A model generated the notes under the pieces. The model did no database searches. It was not told the origin of the DNA and worked only from the letters and a program-made list of their open reading frames with translations. A stretch of DNA of 64,000 nucleotides, taken from assembly GCF_040081985.1 (NCBI RefSeq), contig NZ_JBEBMH010000010.1, positions 124,001 to 188,000 of the forward strand, given 5' to 3'. Origin of the DNA: Kumtagia yinganensis. Its GTDB lineage: Bacteria; Pseudomonadota; Alphaproteobacteria; Rhizobiales; Rhizobiaceae. The translations under genes and the position numbers were made by a program. This document shows positions 55,945 to 63,742 of the stretch, in pieces; the stretch's first letter is position 1; each line of letters starts with the position of its first letter.

Positions 55945-57216
55945 ATGCCGACGATCGAACTCACCGACAGATTTTGCGCCGCTGCCAAGCCCATCGAAGG
56001 GAAACAGACGGACTATTTTGACACTGTCATCAAGGGGCTTTCGCTGCGGACATCCCCCGCCGGCACGAAAGCATTTTATCTGAACTACACCCGCCCTTTG
56101 GACGGCAAGAGGGCCAGGATGAAGCTCGGGCGATATCCCGAGATCAAGCTCGGTAAGGCTCGGGAGAAAGCCAGAGAAGCGCGCGGCGGTATCGGCGACG
56201 GTCAAGACCCGCTGGTCGAGAAACGCGCCCTCGCCGCCTCCCAGAGTGTGCGCGACCTCGTCGACAACTACATTGCGCGCCACGCATCGACAAAGCGCTC
56301 GGGCGACGAGATAGCGCGTCGGCTCCGTAAGAATGTCAGTGACGAGGTCGGCGACATCAAACTGTCCGAACTGCACCGGCGCGACATCACCCAATGCATT
56401 GACGCCGTGAAAGATCGTGGCGCCCACGTCGAAGCCAATCGCATCTTTGAGGACATCCGGGCGATGGTGCGATGGGCGCGAGGCCGTGGCGATCTCGACC
56501 ATAATCTGACTGAGGGGATGAAGAAGCCTACGGAGACGACCGAACGCGACCGCGTGCTCGACGCCGACGAGATCAAAACCATGTGGGCCTCTCTCCCCGA
56601 CGCCGACATGCGCGAGTCGACCCGCCGGGTGATCCGGCTCTGCCTGATAACAGGCCAGCGTGTCGGCGAAGTTTCTGGCATGTCTCGGAAAGAGCTTGAT
56701 CTGGCAAAAGGCATTTGGACGATCCCGCCCGAGAGGTCGAAGAACAAGCACGAACATGTCGTTCCCCTGCCCTCAATGGCTATCGAAATCATCAAAAGCC
56801 AACTGGGCGACGCCGAGGCTCTCGCCGAGCGTAAGGAACGAGCGGTCTCGGATTTCGTGTTCCCTGGCCCTGGCGCCCGCGCTGCCGTTACCGGTGCAGC
56901 TATAGCCAAGGCCATCAAGCGTGAAGAGACGACCAAACGCGGCACAGCGAAGATTATGGGCGTGGCACCTTGGACATGCCACGATCTGCGCCGCACCGCC
57001 GCGACGCATATGGAAGAATTGGGCATCTCGCCCTTCGTGATCGGCCACGTCCTGAACCACGTCAGTTCGACCAGGGCGAGCATCACCAGCCGCGTCTATG
57101 CGCGGTACACCTACGACCGGGAAAAGCGGGAGGCGCTGGAGACTTGGGCCGACCGACTCGCCGGCATCCTCGAAGGTACGAGTGCTGACATCCTTCATCT
57201 TGCCTCAAGGAGATAG
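55945..57216 (+). CDS. int: Tyrosine-type site-specific integrase (DUF4102/P4 class)
   Basis: 423 aa. An N-terminal arm-binding DUF4102 domain (LTDRFCAAAKPIEGKQTDYFD, GKRARMKLGRYPEI) precedes a core-binding domain and the catalytic domain. Catalytic residues: R239 (TGQRVGE), H346 and R349 (HDLRRTAAT), H368 (GHVLNH), and the tyrosine in VYARYTYD (Y385 or Y388). It would insert the element at the adjacent tRNA-Asn 3' end. Full length, so probably active. Confidence 0.93.
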   Translation: MPTIELTDRFCAAAKPIEGKQTDYFDTVIKGLSLRTSPAGTKAFYLNYTRPLDGKRARMKLGRYPEIKLGKAREKAREARGGIGDGQDPLVEKRALAASQSVRDLVDNYIARHASTKRSGDEIARRLRKNVSDEVGDIKLSELHRRDITQCIDAVKDRGAHVEANRIFEDIRAMVRWARGRGDLDHNLTEGMKKPTETTERDRVLDADEIKTMWASLPDADMRESTRRVIRLCLITGQRVGEVSGMSRKELDLAKGIWTIPPERSKNKHEHVVPLPSMAIEIIKSQLGDAEALAERKERAVSDFVFPGPGARAAVTGAAIAKAIKREETTKRGTAKIMGVAPWTCHDLRRTAATHMEELGISPFVIGHVLNHVSSTRASITSRVYARYTYDREKREALETWADRLAGILEGTSADILHLASRR

Positions 57217-57218
57217 GA

Positions 57219-57467
57219 ATGGCCGCCGGCGATCCCGTCCACGAGTTTCTTGCCGACCATCCGTGGCTGAAGGAAGCCGGAGCTTCGGAGCGGTCGCTTC
57301 GATTCAATCTGATGTGCGACACGGGCTTGGAGATCGACACCGCGCTTCAGGACGACGATCCTAAACGTTACCGCTTCACCGGCGAGCACCCTGAGAGGGT
57401 TGTTGAACGAGCACAAAACGGAGATCGCGTCGCGCATCAGGCCTTATGCGACGGGCCGCCAGACTGA
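57219..57467 (+). CDS. Hypothetical protein (82 aa)
   Basis: 82 aa starting MAAGDPVHEFLADHPWLKEA, with AAGGAGATAGGA upstream, partly inside the end of int. Acidic, soluble, no known motif. It overlaps the next frame by 22 bases in another phase. Probably an element accessory gene co-transcribed with int. Confidence 0.5.
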   Translation: MAAGDPVHEFLADHPWLKEAGASERSLRFNLMCDTGLEIDTALQDDDPKRYRFTGEHPERVVERAQNGDRVAHQALCDGPPD

Positions 57468-57802
57468 CAGAAATGCGTGAGCGTCTGCCCCTGGCTTTGC
57501 AGCAGTACATCGTAGCTTCAGCATCAACACCGCAAAAGTTTCGGCGCGGTCGCCATCCAATCAGCCACGTGCATCGCGATGACGCAATTTTCCATGCTGT
57601 TGAACTGGCGGTAGATCAAGGGCTGGCGCCGACCAGAAACGAGGCGTCCGTGGAACGTTGCTCTGCCTGTTCACATGTAAGCGCTTCGTTGTCATCACTC
57701 GGACTGTCGATGTCCGAGCGCACCATAGAGACTATATGGTCTAAGGTGCGCGAAGTTCGGCGGAAGGCCGGCTTCCGCATTTATAGCGACGGCTTGTCCT
57801 GA
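57446..57802 (+). CDS. Hypothetical protein (118 aa)
   Basis: 118 aa from 57446; a start at 57473 (MRERLPLALQQY) is equally possible because neither has a good ribosome-binding site. It contains AIFHAVELAVDQGLAPTRNEASVERCSACSHVSASLS and ends in a Lys/Arg-rich helix (IWSKVREVRRKAGF). It recalls short proteins near rhizobial prophage integrases but has no named family. Confidence 0.45.
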   Translation: MRRAARLTEMRERLPLALQQYIVASASTPQKFRRGRHPISHVHRDDAIFHAVELAVDQGLAPTRNEASVERCSACSHVSASLSSLGLSMSERTIETIWSKVREVRRKAGFRIYSDGLS

Positions 57803-57885
57803 ACTAATACGGTTTTTGTTCAGTACGACATCCGAGTGCAGCAGTCCGAAATTCCATGCGTCAACACGAACGCAAAGGAGCGGAC

Positions 57886-58104
57886 ATGCGCCAAGACGCA
57901 TTTTCCGAGCTGGTCGACGAGACCACCGCCTGCCGGATTATTGGCGGCGAAGATACCCCTATCCATCGCTCTACCCTTTGGCGCGGCATCAATGCCGGCC
58001 GCTTCCCCAAGCCGCTTAAAGTAGGACCCGGCACCAATCGTTGGCCGGTCTCTGAACTTGTAGCCGTTCTGGAAAAGGCCGCGGCCGAGCGGAAGGCCGC
58101 CTAA
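57886..58104 (+). CDS. AlpA-like winged-helix regulator (possible excisionase)
   Basis: 72 aa starting MRQDAFSELVDET, with AAAGGAG 6 bases upstream. The pattern IIGGEDTPIHRSTLWRGINAGRFPKPLKVGPGTNRWPVSEL is the classic AlpA/excisionase helix-turn-helix with a C-terminal wing. It would control integrase or excision. Position just after the int region supports this. Confidence 0.8.
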   Translation: MRQDAFSELVDETTACRIIGGEDTPIHRSTLWRGINAGRFPKPLKVGPGTNRWPVSELVAVLEKAAAERKAA

Positions 58105-58108
58105 GACG

Positions 58109-58315
58109 ATGAGCCTCGCAAATGCGAACGGCCTGGCTGGTGACCAGGCCGTCGCGGTTTCCTTCGTAGCGTGGCAGCATGAAGAAGAAGCCGAAATTAC
58201 CGAAAACATCCTTGATCTGCAAGCCGCCGCCATTCGCCGGCGGTTCAGCGTTTCCTCCGAACTTGCACTCGCCGTCGCCTCCCTCGCCTTCCACTCCAGG
58301 AGGGTCGGCCAATGA
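58109..58315 (+). CDS. Small hypothetical protein (68 aa)
   Basis: 68 aa, MSLANANGLAGDQAVAVSFV, with a helical middle (EITENILDLQAAAIRRRF). Overlaps the following gene by four bases (ATGA), suggesting coupling to the Topo VI-A-like protein. No family known. Confidence 0.45.
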   Translation: MSLANANGLAGDQAVAVSFVAWQHEEEAEITENILDLQAAAIRRRFSVSSELALAVASLAFHSRRVGQ

Positions 58316-59601
58316 ACGGCAAGCTCTCCGCCCGCATACGCGAATTTAAGAACGGCCACTCGACCACACTGAACGACCTGACGGTCCTGGCCGCGCAAAA
58401 CGATCCCTACCGCGTCGACACGCCAGCCGGCCACCGCGACGCGCAATGGTTTCTGGAGCAATTCGAGAAAGCTATCGGCGCCCGCGAATCTATCCACCTT
58501 CGCGGGCTGCACTACGCAATCGTCGCCCGAGGCGATGTCAAAAAACCTAATGGCCAACTGTACAGAAATACCGACGCCGACTGGTCGTGGTTGCAAGTCT
58601 TCCCTGCCAAGGCCGCACGCTGGCTCGGATATATCGACTTCGAGAAGGTCCGAGACCAGCGTAACGACCCGCCGGTGGTCCATAGGGCGGATGCAAGTTC
58701 GCCGGAAGCCTGCATCATCCCCGGCGAACTTAGCTTCACGCTGCCCGATGTCGACGACATAGATCCGATTGTCTACGCCAGAAATTTCGAGGGCCGGCAG
58801 CCGTACCACCTTGTGATCTTCGGCGAGAAATCCTCGCTCGCCGAGGTCGCGCTGCCGATCGCAAAGCGCTACGGCGCCGATGTCTATCTGCCGGCCGGCG
58901 AGTTGACCGACAGCCTGGTCCACAAGATGGCCAGCGACGCGGCTTCCGATGGTCGGCCGATGCGGGTCTTCACCTTGGCCGACTGTGACCCGGCTGGCCA
59001 TCAGATGCCGGTCAGCATCGGCCGCAAGTTGCAAGCGTTCCGCGACTTGAAGTTCCACGACCTTGATTTCGAGGTCCGCCAGATCGGGCTGACTGTCGAA
59101 CAAGTCAAGGAACTCGAATTGCCGTCGACACCGCTGAAGGAATCGGAACGGCGGGCGGATCGGTGGAGATCAGCATTCGGTGTCGAGCAGACCGAGATCG
59201 ACGCTCTTGCCCAACTGCGCCCCGACGTTCTTCGGCAGATCGTCGATGATGCGTTGAAGCCCTTCCACGACAACACCCTGTCGTGGCGAGTCCTGGCGGC
59301 TAAAAATGATTGGCAGGAAGAAGCCCAAGGCGTTCTCGACGATAACGTCGACCAGCGAATGCTGGACCACTTGCGCCGCATGGCTGAACACCGGCTTGGC
59401 GAGCTTCAGAAGCAGATCGACCATATCAAGGACGAGCTGCACGTCGGTATCCCGGACGGAATCGAACTCCCGGACATTGTGATCCCGGAAGCGGTGATCG
59501 ACGAAAATTTCCATAGCAAGCCATTGGTTTCTTCGCGCTGGTCATGGCGTGAGCAGACCGCCGCGCTGAAGGCGCACAAGAGCTACGGAGGTGAGGAATG
59601 A
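58312..59601 (+). CDS. Topo VI-A/Spo11-like protein with Toprim domain (Mini-A-like)
   Basis: 429 aa. A Toprim-type site is visible: E172 in IFGEKSSLAE, then D224 and D226 in LADCDPAGHQMP, matching the E and DxDPxG pattern of the Topo VI A subunit and Spo11. Upstream, HLRGLHYAIVAR has R64 and Y68 spaced like the RxxYY active-site block of the winged-helix domain, with Y68 the candidate nucleophile. The C-terminal VEQTEIDALAQLRPDVLRQIV resembles the family's KxEIQAL segment. No B subunit or GHKL ATPase is beside it. Related stand-alone A-like proteins in mobile elements have been called Mini-A. It may nick or break DNA for replication or recombination. Confidence 0.6.
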   Translation: MNGKLSARIREFKNGHSTTLNDLTVLAAQNDPYRVDTPAGHRDAQWFLEQFEKAIGARESIHLRGLHYAIVARGDVKKPNGQLYRNTDADWSWLQVFPAKAARWLGYIDFEKVRDQRNDPPVVHRADASSPEACIIPGELSFTLPDVDDIDPIVYARNFEGRQPYHLVIFGEKSSLAEVALPIAKRYGADVYLPAGELTDSLVHKMASDAASDGRPMRVFTLADCDPAGHQMPVSIGRKLQAFRDLKFHDLDFEVRQIGLTVEQVKELELPSTPLKESERRADRWRSAFGVEQTEIDALAQLRPDVLRQIVDDALKPFHDNTLSWRVLAAKNDWQEEAQGVLDDNVDQRMLDHLRRMAEHRLGELQKQIDHIKDELHVGIPDGIELPDIVIPEAVIDENFHSKPLVSSRWSWREQTAALKAHKSYGGEE

Positions 59602-59873
59602 CCCGTCACGCCTCCCTCCCCACGACCGAGCAAATCTTTATCGAGCGGGCTGTCCGCCACGTACACCGGGCGCGCGGCCATCTCCTGGCGGCTTCTATCG
59701 CCGTCGAAGTCGCGGGCTTTGAATGCGTGGCCATCGACAACCTGCACGCCGATACCACCGACCTGCTCGACGATTGGCGCGGCCGGCGCCGGCCGCCGGC
59801 TGTCGAGAATCTTCCCAGCCATATCACAGACGCCGCCGCCGACTGGCGCCGCCAGAACCGGAGGACATACTGA
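59598..59873 (+). CDS. Hypothetical protein (91 aa)
   Basis: 91 aa starting MTRHASLPTTEQIFIERAVRH after GGAGGTGAGG. Helical, ends in a basic stretch (DWRRQNRRTY). It overlaps the Topo VI-A-like gene by four bases and the DUF3631 gene by one, so it is part of the same translational unit. No known family. Confidence 0.5.
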   Translation: MTRHASLPTTEQIFIERAVRHVHRARGHLLAASIAVEVAGFECVAIDNLHADTTDLLDDWRGRRRPPAVENLPSHITDAAADWRRQNRRTY

Positions 59874-61039
59874 TGAACTTCATCCACAAGGATCCGGTGG
59901 CGGAGCGCATGTCGGCCACCGACCCCGCCGAAATTCTTGAAGACGTGTTCGCCTTTCTGGGCCGGTTTGTTTCCTATCCCGATGAAGCGTCGCACGTCGC
60001 GCATACCCTCTGGATCGCTCATGCGCACTCGATGGACGCATGGGAGGCGACGCCCCGGATTGCCTTCCTGTCGCCAGAACCCGCATCGGGGAAAACGCGG
60101 GCGCTGGAAATCTCGGAGTTGCTCGTGCCGCGGCCAGTCGAGGCCGTGAACGTCACGCCGGCCTACTTGTTTCGCAAGGTTGCCGATCCCCAGGGCCGCC
60201 CGACCATCTTGTTCGACGAGGTCGACACGGTGTTCGGCCCGAAGGCCAAGGATAACGAGGAAATCCGGGGATTGCTGAACGCCGGTCACCGTCAAGGCGC
60301 AGTTGCCGGCCGCTGCGTCGTGCGCGGAAAGATCGTCGAGACGGAGGAAATCCCCGCCTATTGCGCGGTGGCGCTCGCCGGCTTGGGCGATTTGCCGGAT
60401 ACGATTTTGACCCGCAGCGTCATCGTTCAAATGCGCCGCCGCGCGCCGGACGAACACGTCGAACCTTACCGCCGTCGCGTCCATGCACACCAAGGCCGTG
60501 AGATACGTGACCGGCTCGCCGCCTGGTGCGTGTCTGTCGTAGACACCTTGGCCGACAGCTTTCCCGAGATGCCGGCGGGTGTGGAGGACAGGGCGGCGGA
60601 TGTCTGGGAACCTCTTCTTGCAGTTGCCGACGAAGTCGGAGGTGAGTGGCCGGCGCGAGCGCGTGTGGCCTGTGTGACGCTTGTGACGGCTTCTAAGGAG
60701 GGCACACCCAGCCTTGGAATCCGACTCCTTGCCGACCTTAAAGCCGTTTTCGGAGATTCGGAGGTTCTCTCGACGAAGACCATCCTGGACATGCTGGTCA
60801 CCATGCCGGAGTCGCCGTGGGCCGACATCAGGGGAAAACCGCTTAACGACACCGGACTCGCCAAGCGCCTGAAGGGGTACAGCGTCAATTCCAAGACGAT
60901 CCGGATCGGCGAGTGGACTGGCAAAGGCTACTCGGCTTCTGACTTCTACGACGCATGGCGCCGATATGTGTCTGTGTCCCCCCATGAAGCCGTCACACCC
61001 GTCACAAGCGGCACATTTGGCCACGAGGAAGTCTATTGA
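59873..61039 (+). CDS. DUF3631 domain ATPase (replication helper)
   Basis: 388 aa from MNFIHKDPVAERM. Walker A is SPEPASGKTRALEI (residues about 67-80) and Walker B is ILFDEVDTVFG (about 112-122). The DUF3631 part continues through AAWCVSVVDTLADSF and LLADLKAVFGDSEVLST. Such domains occur in phage and plasmid primase/helicase-type proteins. The short N-terminus lacks a TOPRIM-primase part, so it probably acts with another replication protein. Overlaps both neighbours. Confidence 0.75.
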   Translation: MNFIHKDPVAERMSATDPAEILEDVFAFLGRFVSYPDEASHVAHTLWIAHAHSMDAWEATPRIAFLSPEPASGKTRALEISELLVPRPVEAVNVTPAYLFRKVADPQGRPTILFDEVDTVFGPKAKDNEEIRGLLNAGHRQGAVAGRCVVRGKIVETEEIPAYCAVALAGLGDLPDTILTRSVIVQMRRRAPDEHVEPYRRRVHAHQGREIRDRLAAWCVSVVDTLADSFPEMPAGVEDRAADVWEPLLAVADEVGGEWPARARVACVTLVTASKEGTPSLGIRLLADLKAVFGDSEVLSTKTILDMLVTMPESPWADIRGKPLNDTGLAKRLKGYSVNSKTIRIGEWTGKGYSASDFYDAWRRYVSVSPHEAVTPVTSGTFGHEEVY

Positions 61040-61314
61040 GCCCGGCCGATCGTCAGCGGGCGTATCGGAAACGCATCCGGCGGCATCAGGGCGTGCTGCG
61101 TGTCGTCATCGACCTGTTCGGCTTCGCCGACGCGCTGATCGAGGCGGGCGAACTCTCTGAGGCCGAGACACAGAGCCGGAACCATCTCGAAGCCAAGGCG
61201 GCGCAAATCATCGAGCGGTGGCAGAAATCCGTTATGCGTAACGCCGAACCGCCTTCGGCACGCGGTAAATTGTCATCAACGTCAACCCGAGAGACCAAAG
61301 CCGATGCTGGCTAG
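61036..61314 (+). CDS. Hypothetical protein (92 aa)
   Basis: 92 aa from a TTG overlapping the DUF3631 stop. Basic start (ADRQRAYRKRIRRHQGVLR) and helical middle (FGFADALIEAGELSEAETQSR). Likely DNA-associated. No family known. The low-complexity C-terminal part overlaps the next gene by 11 bases. Confidence 0.5.
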   Translation: MSPADRQRAYRKRIRRHQGVLRVVIDLFGFADALIEAGELSEAETQSRNHLEAKAAQIIERWQKSVMRNAEPPSARGKLSSTSTRETKADAG

Positions 61315-61831
61315 ACTTGATCAACCGCCTCGCCCCGAGATCGTCCTGCCGACGAAGCTTGTCCGGGCAGAACAGGAACTCGCCGCCGCCCGAGCCGAGC
61401 GCGAACGCCTTCGCACCGAAAGCGCACCGATGCGCGCCTACGTCGCGTCGACACAGGATCGGGAAGTCACAAAGCAGCTTGCCAAGATCGATGTGCAGAT
61501 CGCGGCGGTAGAGGAAACCATCGTCAGGGCGCGCGTCGCCCGCGCAAAGCTGGTCCGCGACTTCTCGCCGGAAGTCGACAGGCAGTTGCACCCATGGGCC
61601 GCACGGCAGGCTCGCCGCCTTCTGTCCGCGCTCAATGAGGCAACCGCCGCGCTGGCCGAACTGCAGAGTTGCCAGCCGTATTGCGTTGCGCCTCACTTCG
61701 CCAACGCCGCCTCGCAGCCGCACAAGGACGTGTCGCGCATCATGGCGAAGATCGGCCAAGTTGATTCGAAGCCGCTGGCGTCTTTGAGCGCGTGGGCAGC
61801 CGAGTTCCTTCCGGAGCAGGAGCGCGGCTGA
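61304..61831 (+). CDS. Coiled-coil protein (175 aa)
   Basis: 175 aa starting MLARLDQPPRPEIV. Residues about 15-130 are strongly helical with heptad character (VRAEQELAAARAERERL, DREVTKQLAKIDVQIAAVEET). No signal or membrane segment. Possibly a phage scaffold or DNA-associated helper; that is only a guess. It lies between the replication-type genes and the prohead protease. Confidence 0.5.
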   Translation: MLARLDQPPRPEIVLPTKLVRAEQELAAARAERERLRTESAPMRAYVASTQDREVTKQLAKIDVQIAAVEETIVRARVARAKLVRDFSPEVDRQLHPWAARQARRLLSALNEATAALAELQSCQPYCVAPHFANAASQPHKDVSRIMAKIGQVDSKPLASLSAWAAEFLPEQERG

Positions 61832-61832
61832 C

Positions 61833-62471
61833 ATGAAGGTCAACGGGTACGCGCTGCCTTGGAACAAGGCCATCCAGATCGACGGCCTTCGGGAAATGGT
61901 TCGGCCCAACGCCGTACGTATCGACGCGCGGAATGTCCGATTGTGTTTCATGCATGAGGGGCATGACTATCCCCTAGCGCAAACGGCGAACGGCACACTG
62001 CAACTCTGGAACGATGCGTTCGGCCTGGCTTGGGCGGCAGACGTTGACGATGCAGTTGGCTGGAAGCGAGCGGCGCTGCGCACCATCGGTGACGGCAGCA
62101 CATCCGATTGCAGCGTGAACTTCACCTTTCTGCAATGCAATGAACGCGACGGCCTCAGAGTCATAGAAGCCGCCGACATCGATCATGTTGCCATTTGCGC
62201 GCGCCTTAACGGAGCGTACGGCGACGAAGGGGCCAACTGCTGGCTCGAAGATAGGCCGAGCGATGCTTTCACTCGGCGACTAGCGCAGCGATGGGCGGCA
62301 GGTGCATCGAACAGGGTGAATTCTCCGCGCCCTGCACCTTCTGCCCGTCCTGCATGGGCGGCGAGGTCAGTAGCGTCATCGACAGCGCGTCTGGCCTCGC
62401 CTGCCTCCTCATACCGAGGCCAAGCGCCAGCGAGCGTCGACCGCGTCCTGGCCATGTGGGGCAAGATATGA
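61833..62471 (+). CDS. HK97-type prohead protease-like protein
   Basis: 212 aa. The sequence follows the prohead protease plan: MKVNGYALPWNKAIQ, a catalytic-type HD in MHEGHDYPLA (H44), GLAWAADVDD, then STSDCSVNFTFLQ where S94 is the likely nucleophile, and DIDHVAICARLNGAYGDEGAN replacing the usual EVSVVxxPAY. The C-terminal third is Ala/Ser/Arg-rich. It would process capsid proteins during assembly. It sits before the terminase small subunit rather than next to portal and capsid genes, which are not visible yet. Confidence 0.65.
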   Translation: MKVNGYALPWNKAIQIDGLREMVRPNAVRIDARNVRLCFMHEGHDYPLAQTANGTLQLWNDAFGLAWAADVDDAVGWKRAALRTIGDGSTSDCSVNFTFLQCNERDGLRVIEAADIDHVAICARLNGAYGDEGANCWLEDRPSDAFTRRLAQRWAAGASNRVNSPRPAPSARPAWAARSVASSTARLASPASSYRGQAPASVDRVLAMWGKI

Positions 62472-62577
62472 CCGGGGCGGGGCAAATCCCTACAGCGCCA
62501 ATGGGCCTAGACCGGTCCGGGCCAACGTTTTCAGTTTCGATGCCCCGGTTCATTCCGCGCGTGCGAGGAGGTGAATA

Positions 62578-62997
62578 ATGGGTGCCCGAGGGCCACAAAG
62601 CGCCGCATCACTGACCGTCGTCGCCGACAATCCGCAGCCGACCCCGCGTCGATTGGCTGCGAAGGAACGCGCACCTGCGCCGAAGCACCTGTCGAAAGCA
62701 ACCCGTGCGTGGTGGGACGAGGTGACGGCTGAATACGCTCTCGAAAGCCATCATTTGCGGCTGCTCCAGGCGGCTGGTGAGGCATGGGACCGTTGCCAGC
62801 AAGCGCGTGAGGCGATCGGCAAGCACGGGCTCACATTCACCGACGAGCGCGGCGCCGTCAAAGCGCGGCCGGAAGTCGCAATCGAGCGCGATAGCAGGAT
62901 CTCATTCATGCGGGCGATCCGCGAACTTGATCTCGATGGCGAAGGCCCTGGCGGCGAGCCAACGCGTCCGCCTGCCATCGGCAGCAATCGGAGATAG
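62578..62997 (+). CDS. Phage terminase small subunit (P27 family)
   Basis: 139 aa, with GAGGAGG before the ATG. Start MGARGPQSAASLTVVADNPQP, then APKHLSKATRAWWDEVTAEYALESHHLRLLQAAGEAWDRCQQAREAI is the typical P27 pattern. It recognises packaging sites and recruits the large subunit, which should lie downstream, beyond the window. Confidence 0.85.
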   Translation: MGARGPQSAASLTVVADNPQPTPRRLAAKERAPAPKHLSKATRAWWDEVTAEYALESHHLRLLQAAGEAWDRCQQAREAIGKHGLTFTDERGAVKARPEVAIERDSRISFMRAIRELDLDGEGPGGEPTRPPAIGSNRR

Positions 62998-62999
62998 CC

Positions 63000-63509
63000 A
63001 TGCCTGTGAAACGCAAGAAGGCGATACGCCGCGAGAACGGGCTACCTGAGGAGGTGGAGGGCCATTTCCTCGGCGATCCCGAGCACCAGTTCGTATTCTG
63101 GTGGACTGACAAGGAGGTGCGAGAGCTTTGGGAGCGGTGGCGCGACGAACTGCTGGCGCAGTGGGTGCTCGATAATCCCGGCACGCGTCCGCGCGGCTGG
63201 TGGATGTTCGATGCGCCAGAGAACCGAATTCGGACCGGGGGCAAAGGAACGCCAAAGTTCGAGGTGCTCGGCTACGTCCCTCACTTCGAATACGGGATGC
63301 CGACCAGCTACGTCGATCAGTGGGAGTTCGAATACTACAACGGCATCCATCGCGATGTTGATGGCCACCTGATCGATGAGAAGCGCAAGCCAGGCGACTT
63401 CGTTGCAGATGTCTACGATCCCGACGACCCGCCTACATTCGAGAGCGAGACGGCATACCTGGCTCGGCTGGGCCTGTTCTTCGACGGGGAGGCGAAACGA
63501 TGCCATTGA
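63000..63509 (+). CDS. Hypothetical phage protein (169 aa)
   Basis: 169 aa, MPVKRKKAIRRENGLP, rich in Trp/Glu/Tyr with GTRPRGWWMFDAPE and FESETAYLARLGLFFDGE at the end. I recall this type beside phage terminase genes in alphaproteobacteria. No enzymatic motif. It starts 3 bases after the terminase small subunit stop. Confidence 0.6.
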   Translation: MPVKRKKAIRRENGLPEEVEGHFLGDPEHQFVFWWTDKEVRELWERWRDELLAQWVLDNPGTRPRGWWMFDAPENRIRTGGKGTPKFEVLGYVPHFEYGMPTSYVDQWEFEYYNGIHRDVDGHLIDEKRKPGDFVADVYDPDDPPTFESETAYLARLGLFFDGEAKRCH

Positions 63510-63742
63510 AACGCCGCGCAGGAAAACGCCGAAGCCTTGTCACTGCCGCCGCAATCGAGGCATTCCGGGCTGGGGATAGAATGGCGCTGTTCTTCGCCAT
63601 TGGACAAAAGCCTTGGGAACCGTCTCCGTTGGAGGTTTGGCAACCTGAGCCGCCGGAATGGGCATCGAAGAACGCATGGACCGAAGCGTGGCCAAAAATG
63701 TACGCGCTACGCCTGGAACTCATGGAGGCCATCGGCCAATGA
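63500..63742 (+). CDS. Small hypothetical phage protein (80 aa)
   Basis: 80 aa, MPLKRRAGKRRSLVTAAAIEA, with a basic N-terminus and Trp/Pro-rich middle (KPWEPSPLEVWQPEPPEW). Overlaps the previous gene by 10 bases and the next by four. No family known. Confidence 0.5.
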   Translation: MPLKRRAGKRRSLVTAAAIEAFRAGDRMALFFAIGQKPWEPSPLEVWQPEPPEWASKNAWTEAWPKMYALRLELMEAIGQ

